From assembly GCA_934524965.1 (NCBI GenBank), contig CAKSYU010000013.1:1-45570 (forward strand): 45,570 bases of DNA, given 5' to 3'. Below are positions 1-7,609 of the stretch, piece after piece; positions within the stretch are counted from its first letter, which is position 1; each line of letters starts with the position of its first letter. The DNA comes from an uncultured Angelakisella sp. Its GTDB lineage: Bacteria > Bacillota > Clostridia > Oscillospirales > Ruminococcaceae. The notes below the pieces were generated by a model. It saw only the letters and a program-made list of their open reading frames with translations. It ran no database searches and was not told where the DNA came from. Position numbers and translations under genes: made by a program.

Positions 1-18
1 AGCCCTAAAACGCTTTTG

Positions 19-44
19 GGTACTTTTGGCGGGTCAAAAGTACC
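19..44. repeat. Inverted repeat at window edge
   Basis: GGTACTTTTG at 19-28 pairs with CAAAAGTACC at 35-44 around a six-base loop. No T-run follows, so a terminator role is not supported. It may be the end of a larger repeat cut by the window boundary. Confidence 0.5.
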
Positions 45-279
45 ACCCCGCCGGTAGGCGGAGATACAGACCAAGCCTTAATTAAAAACCCTGCGGCGCC
101 GGCAGGCGAGATAAAGCTAATTCATAGAATGAGTCATAAGGAAAGAGCGTGGGAGAAATGTTTGCCGAGGAGGCGGTGGTGATGGGCGCGGTTTATGGAG
201 ATGCGCGGCGAGGGGAGGGGAGAAACGGGCGGTTTGAACAAAAAATTTACACTAAATTTACAAGGTATGGTATTTTACC

Positions 280-308
280 TTGACAAAGGGACGGTAGGGG
301 CGTAAAAT
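280..308 (+). promoter_or_regulatory. Promoter of rny
   Basis: TTGACA at 280-285 and TAAAAT at 303-308 are separated by 17 bases, a near-consensus sigma-A promoter. The predicted transcript would have a leader of about 100 bases before the rny start. Confidence 0.75.
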
Positions 309-416
309 ATAACGGAATAATTGTAGAGAGTTTACAAATTATTTGTTCAATTTGCCCCTCCCCCGCAGCGGGGGAACTTTTACGATACATTCATAAGAAA
401 GGAAGGACCCTGACCA

Positions 417-1979
417 ATGGTAGAGATGAAGCTGTGGTTTTTGATAGCCGCAGCGGTGGTTCTCGTACTGATTGCAGGTGCCATCGCCTTTTTTCTGGGC
501 GTTAAGTATAGAATGAAGGTTGCTGAAGCTGAGCTTGGTTCTGCCGAAGAGGAAGCCAAGCGTTTGATCAGTGACGCCATTAAGACCGCCGAGAGCAAGA
601 AAAAAGAGGCACTGGTAGAGGCAAAAGACGAGATCTATCGCATGAAAAACGAAGCCGACCGTGAAGTAAAGGAACGGCGCAGCGAGGTACAGCGGCAGGA
701 GCACCGCCTGCAGCAGAAGGAAGAAAACCTCGACAAGAAGATCGACAATCTGGAGAAAAAAGAGGAAGCGGTGCAGCGCCGTCAGGCGGAGGCTGATGAG
801 CGTCTGCAGGAGATCGAGCAGCTGAAGAAGAGCCAGTTTGAGATGCTGGAGAAGGTTTCCGGCTTCAGCAAGGAGCAGGCAAAGGAATACATGCTGCAGC
901 TGCTGGAGAACGAGCTGACCCACGAAAAAGCACTGAAGATCACCCAGTTTGAGCAGCAGCTGCGTGAGGAAAGCGACGAAAAGGCGCGTGAGATCCTTTC
1001 CACTGCTATTCAACGCTGTGCCAGCGACCATGTGGCAGAGGTCACCGTTTCGGTGGTGCCGCTGCCCAACGATGAGATGAAGGGTCGTATCATCGGTCGT
1101 GAGGGACGCAATATCCGCACGCTGGAGAATCTGACTGGCGTTGATCTCATCATCGACGATACGCCAGAGGCGATCACCCTTTCCTGCCACGATCCGGTCA
1201 AGCGTGAGGTGGCGCGGCTCTCCCTTGAAAAGCTCATTCAGGACGGGCGGATTCACCCGACCCGCATAGAGGAGACGGTGGAAAAGGCACGCCGCGAGGT
1301 GGAGACCAAGATCAAGCAGGACGGCGAGCGCGCGGTCATCGAGACCGGCGTACACCACCTGCACCCCGAGCTGATGAAGCTGCTGGGCCGTATGCGCTAC
1401 CGCACCAGCTACGGTCAGAACGTGCTGGAGCACTCCATAGAGGTGGCGAAGCTGGCGGGCAGCATGGCTGCCGAGCTGGGGCTTGACCCCACGCTGGCAC
1501 GGCGCGCCGGTCTGCTGCACGATATCGGCAAATCGCTGACCCATGAAATTGAGGGCAGCCATGTGGCGATCGGTGTGGAGCTGGCGAAGAAGTACAAGGA
1601 AAGCCCCGAGGTCATTCATGCCATAGAAGCGCACCACGGCGATGTGGAAGCCAAGACGGTGGTAGCCTGTTTGGTGCAGGCGGCAGATGCGGTAAGCGCA
1701 GCCCGCCCCGGCGCACGGCGTGAGAATCTCGAAAACTACATCAAGCGCCTGGAGAAGCTGGAGGCCATTGCGACCTCCTTTGAGGGAGTGGAGAAGTCCT
1801 ACGCCATTCAGGCGGGACGTGAGATCCGCATTATCCTCAAGCCGGAGGTCATCAGCGATGACCAGATGGTGATTGTGGCGCGCGAGATCGCCAAGAAGAT
1901 CGAGGAGGAGATGGATTATCCCGGTCAGATCAAGGTGAATGTGGTGCGGGAGACCCGTGCCGTGGATTACGCAAAGTAA
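417..1979 (+). CDS. rny: Ribonuclease Y
   Basis: Membrane-anchored endoribonuclease that starts decay of many mRNAs in Firmicutes. The 520-residue length is usual for the family. Residues about 5-27 form one transmembrane anchor, followed by a long charged coiled coil (to about 200), a KH RNA-binding domain starting near residue 223 ([15 protein letters not shown]), and an HD domain whose catalytic HD pair is at residues 368-369 (LLHDIGKS). The start ATG at 417 follows GGAAGGA; an in-frame ATG at 426 is an alternative. It is transcribed alone from the promoter at 280-308 and ends in a terminator at 1989-2023. Confidence 0.97.
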   Translation: MVEMKLWFLIAAAVVLVLIAGAIAFFLGVKYRMKVAEAELGSAEEEAKRLISDAIKTAESKKKEALVEAKDEIYRMKNEADREVKERRSEVQRQEHRLQQKEENLDKKIDNLEKKEEAVQRRQAEADERLQEIEQLKKSQFEMLEKVSGFSKEQAKEYMLQLLENELTHEKALKITQFEQQLREESDEKAREILSTAIQRCASDHVAEVTVSVVPLPNDEMKGRIIGREGRNIRTLENLTGVDLIIDDTPEAITLSCHDPVKREVARLSLEKLIQDGRIHPTRIEETVEKARREVETKIKQDGERAVIETGVHHLHPELMKLLGRMRYRTSYGQNVLEHSIEVAKLAGSMAAELGLDPTLARRAGLLHDIGKSLTHEIEGSHVAIGVELAKKYKESPEVIHAIEAHHGDVEAKTVVACLVQAADAVSAARPGARRENLENYIKRLEKLEAIATSFEGVEKSYAIQAGREIRIILKPEVISDDQMVIVAREIAKKIEEEMDYPGQIKVNVVRETRAVDYAK

Positions 1980-1988
1980 CAACAAATG

Positions 1989-2023
1989 AAAGCCCTCTGC
2001 GGGGAATCCCGTGGAGGGCTTTT
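1989..2023 (+). terminator. Terminator of rny
   Basis: AAAGCCCTC pairs with GAGGGCTTTT around a GC-rich loop and ends in a short T-run, ten bases after the rny stop codon. Confidence 0.85.
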
Positions 2024-2067
2024 GTGCGTGGGGAGAGGGGAAGGAGGAGAGAGTGGAGCGAGGGAGG

Positions 2068-2149
2068 CGGGCGCAGCCCGCTCCGGCGAAGCCGGAGCCC
2101 GCGGACGAAGTCCGCGGAAGTCGCCCGCAGGGCGGCGGGGCTGCGCCCG
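2068..2149. repeat. Four-way hairpin (cloverleaf) repeat, copy D
   Basis: Outer stem CGGGCGCAGCCC (2068-2079) pairs perfectly with 2138-2149. It encloses three hairpins: 2080-2098 (GCTCCGGC, loop GAA), 2099-2117 (CCGCGGAC, loop GAA) and 2120-2136 (GTCGCCC, loop GCA, one G-T pair). Lies between the convergent ends of rny and the glycosylase gene. The outer-stem sequence differs from copies A-C but the architecture is the same. Confidence 0.85.
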
Positions 2150-2248
2150 ATGCCGAGATCTTGCAGAAAGGGGCAAAAGGACAGGGGAGGACGGGGCATA
2201 TCTGCCAAAGGGTGGGGAAAGCACCGCGCGGCGGGGCGGTGCGTAATA

Positions 2249-2290
2249 TAAAAACAGACCCGGGCGCAGGCAGCAGCCGGCGCGGGGGTC
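2249..2290 (-). terminator. Terminator of the leftward glycosylase/cell-wall cluster
   Basis: Read leftward, a GACCC...GGGTC stem with GC-rich inner pairing (2257-2290) is followed by a T-run (the A-tract at 2249-2254 on the given strand). It lies about 40 bases beyond the stop codon of the gene at 2334. A second G-rich stem at about 2297-2324 has no T-run. Confidence 0.55.
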
Positions 2291-2333
2291 ATGTAGGGGG
2301 CAGGGAGTATTTTCTCTGCCCCCGTAGTTTATG

Positions 2334-2834
2334 TCAGGGGAGCAGGGCGGCGCGGTAGGCGGCAAGGAGTTGCTCGAAGGAGGTGCGGGCATTGGCTGCG
2401 GAGGGACTGGGCAGTGTGATAGCGGCAAGACCGGTTTGCGGTTCAATCAGGCGATGATAGAGCCGCGCGGCAGTGCTGCCGGTGGTGCAAATGCGGGTGA
2501 CATTCGGGAAGCGGCGCAGAAGGCCGGGAATGTCATTGGGAATAGGGTTACTGATGGTACTGTCGGCGGCGCCGGTGATGGTGCAGGAGGCAAGCACATC
2601 CCACAGCGCCAGCCCGTGGGCATACAGCAGGGCGGTGCGCCCTTCGGCGGTCTGGGGGTCGGTCTCGCCGTAGACGGCGGCAAGGACCCGCCAGAAGCGA
2701 TTCTGCGGGTGGGCGTAGTAGAACGCCTCGGCACGGCTGCGGGGGCTGGGCATGGTGCCGAGAATGAGGGTATGGCTCCCCGCGGTGACAAGCGGGGGAA
2801 GCTGGTGCAGAACGGTTTGCGGTAGAGACGGCAT
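2334..2834 (-). CDS. DNA-deoxyinosine (hypoxanthine) glycosylase, UDG superfamily
   Basis: Base-excision repair enzyme expected to remove hypoxanthine (deaminated adenine), and perhaps uracil, from DNA. The 166-residue protein shows the UDG-fold landmarks: a substrate loop LGTMPSPRS near residues 20-28, NRFW soon after, and a C-terminal leucine-loop region TLPSPSAAN. The TMPSPRS and NRFW pair is typical of the deoxyinosine glycosylase subfamily. Start ATG at 2834 is chosen because GGAGGT sits six bases upstream; longer in-frame starts run into repeat copy E. It is the last gene of the leftward cluster after femX. Substrate preference is inferred from family resemblance. Confidence 0.8.
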   Translation of the reverse strand: MPSLPQTVLHQLPPLVTAGSHTLILGTMPSPRSRAEAFYYAHPQNRFWRVLAAVYGETDPQTAEGRTALLYAHGLALWDVLASCTITGAADSTISNPIPNDIPGLLRRFPNVTRICTTGSTAARLYHRLIEPQTGLAAITLPSPSAANARTSFEQLLAAYRAALLP

Positions 2835-2868
2835 AAAGAGACCTCCGTTGGGGCGAAAAGCGGGACAG

Positions 2869-2944
2869 CCGGCGGGCAGCGGCGCGGTAGCGCCGCACGG
2901 CGGTCGCAGACCGCCGGCTCCGGCGAAGCCGGAGCGCCCGCCGG
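2869..2944. repeat. Four-way hairpin (cloverleaf) repeat, copy E
   Basis: Outer stem CCGGCGGGC (2869-2877) pairs with 2936-2944. Three inner hairpins: 2879-2896 (GCGGCGC, loop GGTA), 2898-2916 (CGGCGGTC, loop GCA) and 2917-2935 (GCTCCGGC, loop GAA). The third arm is identical to the first arm of copy D. It sits between two co-directional minus-strand genes. Confidence 0.85.
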
Positions 2945-2976
2945 ACCGTGCCGGTGAACCTTGGACAGGGTAAATT

Positions 2977-4017
2977 TTATTTTTTGCGGCGGGTGCGCAG
3001 CTTTTGCAGCAGAGGCTTGCCGTGCAGGAACGCCCAGTACCAGAACGGGGAAAGAACCCGGTCGAATTCGCCGGCAAGCTCGGTGACACCGACCGAGTGG
3101 CAAAAGCCTTCCTTAAAGCGATAAAGACCGTTTTCCTTGCTGAGGGAGTAGACCCCGCCGAAATCGTAGAAATCGACGCCGAGGGAGCACGCCCAGCGGA
3201 TCATTTCCGCCTGCATGGCGTAGGCGGGCATCAGGTTGCGCTTTTCATTGCTGCTGGCGCCGTAGATGTAAAACACCTTGCGCCCGTAGTGCAGCGCGAT
3301 GGCGGCGGCAAGCGGCTCGCCCTCATACTCCGCAAGGCAGACGCGGCAGCGCTCCTCGCCGTAGGCTTCCATCATGCGCTGGAAGTAATCCAGCGGGCGG
3401 TGTCCGATGCCGTCCCGCTCACAGGTCTCCAGGTAGATGCGGAAGAAGGTCTCCAGCGCCTCGGCGCCCGCCCAGCGGGTCGTAACGCCCTTGCGGGCGG
3501 AAAGGCGGATATTGTAGCGGGTCTTTTCGCCAAAGGAGGGCATCAGTTCTTCCAAAGTCTTGCCCTCCAGCGGCAGGAACATATTGAAGCGGGGCTGGAT
3601 CTGATCATGCAGACCGCAGTTGCGGGCGCGGCAGCGCAGCCCCAGCTTTTCATAACGGGCGATCAGTTCATCGGTATAGGGGGTTTCAGGGTCGAAGCGC
3701 AGCAGAAAAGAGCGGTGCTTTTTGAGGGCAGGGGCGGCTTCCCGCAGCAGGGCGGCGATGGTTTTGGTATCGTAGGGGTCACAGACGGGCCCGCGGGGGG
3801 CATAGGCAAGGGTACGCCCCGCGACGGCGGGAGCGAAGATAATGCTGAGTGCAGCAGTGATTTGCCCCTCCTGCTCCAGATAGACCTGCTCACCGACCCA
3901 ACCTTTTTTGACATAAGCCCAACCGCGGTCCTGCATCAGGTTGCCCCACGGACTGCCGCTGACAAAGGCGGTGTAGCGGGCGACGGCGGCGGAATCATTT
4001 TGCTGCAAGATAGGCAT
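2977..4017 (-). CDS. FemABX-family peptidoglycan aminoacyltransferase
   Basis: Predicted to add amino acids from aminoacyl-tRNA to the side chain of the diamino acid in the peptidoglycan stem, building a cross-bridge or branch. The 346 residues match FemX/MurM-type proteins: a tandem GNAT-like fold with PSFGEKTRYNIRLSARKG in the middle, a bundle containing FFRIYLETCERDG, and near the C terminus AYAMQAEMIRWACSLG followed by YDFGG, a family hallmark. No signal peptide, as expected for a cytoplasmic enzyme acting on lipid-linked precursor. Start ATG 4017 has AAAGGAGA upstream. It follows murE in the same direction after 147 bases, supporting a wall role. The residue added cannot be read from sequence. 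Confidence 0.85.
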   Translation of the reverse strand: MPILQQNDSAAVARYTAFVSGSPWGNLMQDRGWAYVKKGWVGEQVYLEQEGQITAALSIIFAPAVAGRTLAYAPRGPVCDPYDTKTIAALLREAAPALKKHRSFLLRFDPETPYTDELIARYEKLGLRCRARNCGLHDQIQPRFNMFLPLEGKTLEELMPSFGEKTRYNIRLSARKGVTTRWAGAEALETFFRIYLETCERDGIGHRPLDYFQRMMEAYGEERCRVCLAEYEGEPLAAAIALHYGRKVFYIYGASSNEKRNLMPAYAMQAEMIRWACSLGVDFYDFGGVYSLSKENGLYRFKEGFCHSVGVTELAGEFDRVLSPFWYWAFLHGKPLLQKLRTRRKK

Positions 4018-4164
4018 GGCGGGTTCTCCTTTTGCAAAGTAGTGGTGGGGCAGGGATAAAAAGGGCGGCGGGACGAAGCGGGGGAGGGCTGTCCGCCCCG
4101 TAAGGGGCGGCGGCACGACGGTAAGCGCAGTCCTGCCGCCTGTATCTCCGGGGAAAAGGCTGGC

Positions 4165-5640
4165 TTACAGCCCCAGGCAGCGGCGGGCAATGGCAAGATC
4201 CGATTCGTAAAAATCGTAGCGGCCCTGTACCTTTTGGTAATCCTCCTCGCCCTTACCGGCAAGAATGAGGATCTCGCCGTCCCGCAGCTCCGCGATGGAG
4301 CGTTCCACGGCGGCGGCACGGTCGGGCAGGATAAGATAGCGGTGATGGTATTCCCCGATATAGCCTGCCATCTCGCGGCAGATCTCGGCGGGATCCTCAA
4401 AGCCGGGGTCCTCGGCGGTGAGGTAGACAAAATCGGCGTATTCGCCGCAGAGGTGCCCGATATCGACGCGGCGCTTCATGTTTTTATGTCCGGGGCAGCC
4501 GCACAGCACCTTGATGGGGGCGCCGGGATAATCCTGCCGCAGCGAGCGGAACAGGGCCGTAAAGCTGAGAAAATTGTGGGCGTAGTCCACAATGACGGTG
4601 CGCCCGTCCTTTTTCAGCACATTCATGCGCCCGGGCACCGTAACATCGGCAATGCCGGCGGCGATGGCGTCATCGGCAAAGCCGAGCGCGCGGGTGACGG
4701 TAATGGCGGCAAGCGCGTTTTCGATATTGAAGCGCCCCTCCATATTGATGCGGAATTCCCGACGGGTATCGCCCTCACAGACGGTAAAGGCAAAGCCGAC
4801 CGGCTCCTTGCGGATATTCTCTACCCAGAGGTCGCAGGAGGGATCGCTGCCGCAGACCAGCACCCGCTCGGCGTGCGCCTTAGCAGTGGCATAGATCTCC
4901 TCAAAGCGGTCGGTGCCGCGGCAGATGACGGCAAGCCGGCAGTTTTTCATCAGCTGCAGCTTGCAGTGAAAGTAATCCTCGAAATCCTCATGCTCCAGCG
5001 GACCGATGTGATCCTCCGAAAGGTTGAGGAACAGCCCCGCGGTAAACGGAACGCCGTAGACCCGCTGCTGCTTGTACGCCTGCGAGGAGACCTCCATGGT
5101 GAGGTGGGCAATGCCGTGGGAAAGGGTGTCATCGAAGCACTGCTGCAATTCCAGACTTTCCGGTGTGGTGAGGTGTGCTTCCTCTGCCTCGCCGCCGGTG
5201 TACATTTCCACGGTGGAAAGGACGGCGGTGCGGTGACCCAGCGCGGTATCCAGTATGCTTTTGATAAAATAGGTGGTGGTGGTCTTGCCCTTGGTGCCGG
5301 TCAGCCCGATGAGGGTAAGCCGTTCGGCAGGGTGATTGTAATATTCCGCTGCAAGAACCGAAAGCGCCTTTCGCACATCGCGGACGATGAGGGCGGGGGC
5401 ATTTTCGGCATAGGGCTGCTCCGCCACATAGCAGGCGGCACCTGATGCCAGTGCCTTTTGCAGGTATTCGGGCTTAAAATTCAGACCCTTGCAGATAAAC
5501 AGCGCGCCGGAGCAAACGGCGCGGCTATCGTAGGTAAGGGCGGGGAAGGTCAGTTCCTCGGGGCAGCGGAGCGCGTCGACCAGCAGATCATGCCGCCGCA
5601 GCGCCGCCTGCGCGCGGGAAAGGGTAAGGGTATGTTCCAT
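4165..5640 (-). CDS. murE: UDP-MurNAc-tripeptide synthetase, MurE type, non-DAP motif
   Basis: ATP-dependent cytoplasmic ligase adding the third residue to UDP-MurNAc-Ala-Glu. The 491 residues hold the ATP loop TGTKGKTTT (114-122), the substrate TTPES (158-162), a candidate carbamylated lysine K227, and DYAHN at 352-356. At the amino-acid specificity site, where DAP enzymes carry DNPR, this protein has TAEDPGFED (408-416). That resembles the DDP/DNP-type motif of L-lysine-adding enzymes of streptococci and enterococci. The added residue is therefore more likely lysine, ornithine or another non-DAP diamine, an inference by eye. Start ATG 5640 follows GGAGG. It lies 12 bases after the arginase gene, so the two are probably co-transcribed. 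Confidence 0.85.
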   Translation of the reverse strand: MEHTLTLSRAQAALRRHDLLVDALRCPEELTFPALTYDSRAVCSGALFICKGLNFKPEYLQKALASGAACYVAEQPYAENAPALIVRDVRKALSVLAAEYYNHPAERLTLIGLTGTKGKTTTTYFIKSILDTALGHRTAVLSTVEMYTGGEAEEAHLTTPESLELQQCFDDTLSHGIAHLTMEVSSQAYKQQRVYGVPFTAGLFLNLSEDHIGPLEHEDFEDYFHCKLQLMKNCRLAVICRGTDRFEEIYATAKAHAERVLVCGSDPSCDLWVENIRKEPVGFAFTVCEGDTRREFRINMEGRFNIENALAAITVTRALGFADDAIAAGIADVTVPGRMNVLKKDGRTVIVDYAHNFLSFTALFRSLRQDYPGAPIKVLCGCPGHKNMKRRVDIGHLCGEYADFVYLTAEDPGFEDPAEICREMAGYIGEYHHRYLILPDRAAAVERSIAELRDGEILILAGKGEEDYQKVQGRYDFYESDLAIARRCLGL

Positions 5641-5652
5641 GGGGTAGCCTCC

Positions 5653-6552
5653 TTACGGCGCGGTCGCCAGCGCCAGCAGCGTCGGCTCCAGAATATTGAG
5701 AATGGTGCGGCAGCAGGCGCCGTCGGGGTCGCGGGAGGGGTTGTACTCCACACAGTCCAGCGCCACCATTTTGCCGGTGGCGGCAAGCACCTTCAGCACC
5801 TCGGTGACCGCCTTGGGGTCGGGACCATTGGGAATGGGCAGACCGGTGGCGGGGATATAGGAGGCGTCAAGGCTGTCAACGTCCCAGCTGACATGGCAGA
5901 ACGGGGTGGTGATATTGCCCAGCAGACGGTGCAGCACGGGGGCAAGACCCTGCTCGCGGATCTCGCTCATGCGGTAAAGGTGGACGCCCTGCCCGGCAAT
6001 GATTTTCTCCTCGGCGGGGTCGATATCCCGTGCGAAGATGATATGGACATTTTCCGGACGCAGGGCGGGCAGTCCGCCGCAGACGGAGGAAAGCTCCTGC
6101 CCACAAAGCCCCAGCAGCGCCGCGATGGGCATGCCGTGGATATTGCCGGAGAGGGAGGTCTCCTCGGTATTGATATCGGTGTGGGCGTCTACCCATACCA
6201 GCGAAAGCTCCTCCGGAGAGTAGTGCTGCGCGGTGCCGGCAACGGTGCCCAGCCCCAGCGCGTGGTCACCGCCGAGGGTAACGGGGAAGGAACCCTCCCC
6301 CTGCGCGGCGGAGACGGCGTCCCGTGTGGCGCAGCAGGCGGTGATGACCTCCTGAAGGTAGTGGGGCGCCGGCTCCTCCTCCCGACGGGCGGTAAGGGGC
6401 GCGAAAGCGGCGTCCGCCGCGGCGCCGATGCCGTTGTGGGTGAGGAAGGAGAGAAGTCCGTTTTCGCCGGTGACGAGAGCCGCGCCGCCCATGGCGCAGC
6501 CGGTGGTGCCGCAGCCCAGCTCCAGCGGAGCCGCAATAAGAGAAAACCGCAT
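5653..6552 (-). CDS. Arginase family hydrolase (arginase-like)
   Basis: Ureohydrolase, most likely splitting arginine into ornithine and urea. In 299 residues all metal-binding motifs are present: GGDHA with H97, DAHTDIN with D122, H124 and D126, HG at 139-140, and SWDVDSLD with D224 and D226; an acidic E269 lies in DCVEYNP. The FARDIDPAEE segment (about 173-182) and overall length fit RocF-type arginases better than agmatinases, but agmatinase or a related ureohydrolase is possible. Start ATG 6552 has an AAAGGCAGG-like site. It heads the leftward cluster with murE, femX and the glycosylase, suggesting that its ornithine may matter for wall synthesis. Confidence 0.85.
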   Translation of the reverse strand: MRFSLIAAPLELGCGTTGCAMGGAALVTGENGLLSFLTHNGIGAAADAAFAPLTARREEEPAPHYLQEVITACCATRDAVSAAQGEGSFPVTLGGDHALGLGTVAGTAQHYSPEELSLVWVDAHTDINTEETSLSGNIHGMPIAALLGLCGQELSSVCGGLPALRPENVHIIFARDIDPAEEKIIAGQGVHLYRMSEIREQGLAPVLHRLLGNITTPFCHVSWDVDSLDASYIPATGLPIPNGPDPKAVTEVLKVLAATGKMVALDCVEYNPSRDPDGACCRTILNILEPTLLALATAP

Positions 6553-6633
6553 AGCGGATACCTGCCTTTCGGGGGGGTGATGGTGACATTAAGTGTATCA
6601 TGGGGCAAAATTACCCAAATTAAACCTTACTCT

Positions 6634-6662
6634 ATTGTATCACACGGACAGGGGAGAAACAA
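6634..6662 (-). promoter_or_regulatory. Promoter of the arginase-murE cluster
   Basis: Read leftward, TTGTTT (6657-6662) and TACAAT (6634-6639) are 17 bases apart, about 80 bases before the arginase start. Confidence 0.65.
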
Positions 6663-6824
6663 CCTGATTTGTGTGAACATTTGGTGAGGGAGGAAATGGC
6701 TGGAGAAAGCAGCAGGTTCCCCAGCCAAGCAAAGGTGCGGTGCTCTGGGGGAGAATGATATCATCACAAATAAAGCCGCCAGCCGTTTTCACAGATTGTT
6801 CAGGAAAGCGTCAAATAGAATTTA
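6663..6824. other. Divergent intergenic region, arginase / rpe
   Basis: With the two flanking promoters this makes a 359-base gene-free stretch (6553-6911). Apart from a weak GGCTGG...CCAGCC inverted repeat near 6697-6736, I see no structured RNA, operator or coding region in it. Confidence 0.5.
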
Positions 6825-6853
6825 TTGACGGAAACGGCAAGATGCGATATGAT
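6825..6853 (+). promoter_or_regulatory. Promoter of rpe and the Rnf-like operon
   Basis: TTGACG (6825-6830) and TATGAT (6848-6853) with a 17-base spacer. No other promoter or terminator is evident between rpe and the genes through 12264, so this may drive the whole run. Confidence 0.65.
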
Positions 6854-6911
6854 AAAATAGAATAAAAATAGGCGTATAGCGCCCGAACCCCAAGAAAAGA
6901 GGAACCTCCCT

Positions 6912-7562
6912 ATGCTGATCTCCCCCTCCATGCTTTCGGCGGATTTTGCCTGCCTGAAAGAGGAACTGAACCAAGTAGAAAAAGGCGGCGCCGACTGGCT
7001 GCACATTGATGTGATGGACGGGCACTTTGTACCGAATATCTCTTTCGGTATGCCGGTCATCAAGTGTATCCGTCCGGTGTGCGGCTTGTTTTTTGATGTG
7101 CATATCATGATAAGCCAGCCGCAGCGGTATATTGCCGACCTGAAAAAGAGCGGCGCCGAGCTGGTGACCTTTCATCTGGAGGCGGAGGGCGACCCCGCCG
7201 AGACCATTCGTATGATCCATGCCGAGGGCATGAAGGCAGGCATTTCCGTAAAGCCTAAAACACCGGTGGAGGCGCTGGCACCCTATCTTAACGATGTGGA
7301 GCTGGTGCTGGTGATGACGGTGGAGCCGGGCTTCGGCGGGCAGAGCTTTATGGAGGACATGATGCCGAAGCTGCGCTGGCTGCGGGAGCACTGCCGCCCC
7401 GACACCGTTTTGCAGGTGGACGGCGGCATCAACCGCAAGACCATTGCCGTTGCCGCCGCCGCGGGCGCCGACTGCTTTGTGGCGGGCAGCGCCGTGTTCG
7501 GCAAGGAGGATTACGGCGCGGAGATCGCCGCGCTGCGAGAGCTGGCGGAAAACGCCGGATAA
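6912..7562 (+). CDS. rpe: Ribulose-phosphate 3-epimerase
   Basis: Interconverts ribulose 5-phosphate and xylulose 5-phosphate in the non-oxidative pentose phosphate pathway. The 216-residue TIM barrel is full length and carries the expected signatures: ISPSMLSADF at the N terminus, HIDVMDGHFVPN with metal/catalytic Asp and His, HLEAE, MTVEPGFGGQ, and the phosphate-binding VDGGI and AGSAVFG segments. The start ATG at 6912 follows AGAGGA. rnfC-like starts 47 bases downstream on the same strand, so co-transcription with the Rnf-like genes is likely although there is no obvious metabolic link. Confidence 0.95.
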   Translation: MLISPSMLSADFACLKEELNQVEKGGADWLHIDVMDGHFVPNISFGMPVIKCIRPVCGLFFDVHIMISQPQRYIADLKKSGAELVTFHLEAEGDPAETIRMIHAEGMKAGISVKPKTPVEALAPYLNDVELVLVMTVEPGFGGQSFMEDMMPKLRWLREHCRPDTVLQVDGGINRKTIAVAAAAGADCFVAGSAVFGKEDYGAEIAALRELAENAG

Positions 7563-7609
7563 GCCGGATAACAAGATGGGAAACTCCCGAAAAAGTAAGG
7601 AGATAAGCC

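Larger units (their letters stand above)
1..416. other. Gene-free leader region upstream of rny
   Basis: No convincing coding region is visible. The left edge carries an inverted repeat (19-28 with 35-44, ten paired bases around a GCGGGT loop) in a sequence of the GTACTTTTG...CAAAAGTAC type, which looks like a piece of an interspersed repeat. Bases 120-250 are purine-rich and featureless to my eye. The rny promoter lies at 280-308, and a short C-rich/G-rich hairpin (about 357-374) precedes the ribosome binding site. Confidence 0.6.

Noticed and set aside
2068..2149. GC-rich palindromes as a CRISPR array
   Set aside because: Copies are scattered kilobases apart, not tandem, and there are no spacers of regular length or cas genes.
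2297..2324. G-rich hairpin after the glycosylase gene as its terminator
   Set aside because: It has a good stem, but no T-run follows in either direction; the hairpin at 2249-2290 with an adjacent A-tract fits better.
3004..4059. Plus-strand open frame opposite the FemX-like gene
   Set aside because: No ribosome site or domain; the minus-strand gene has family hallmarks, a good start and a cell-wall context.
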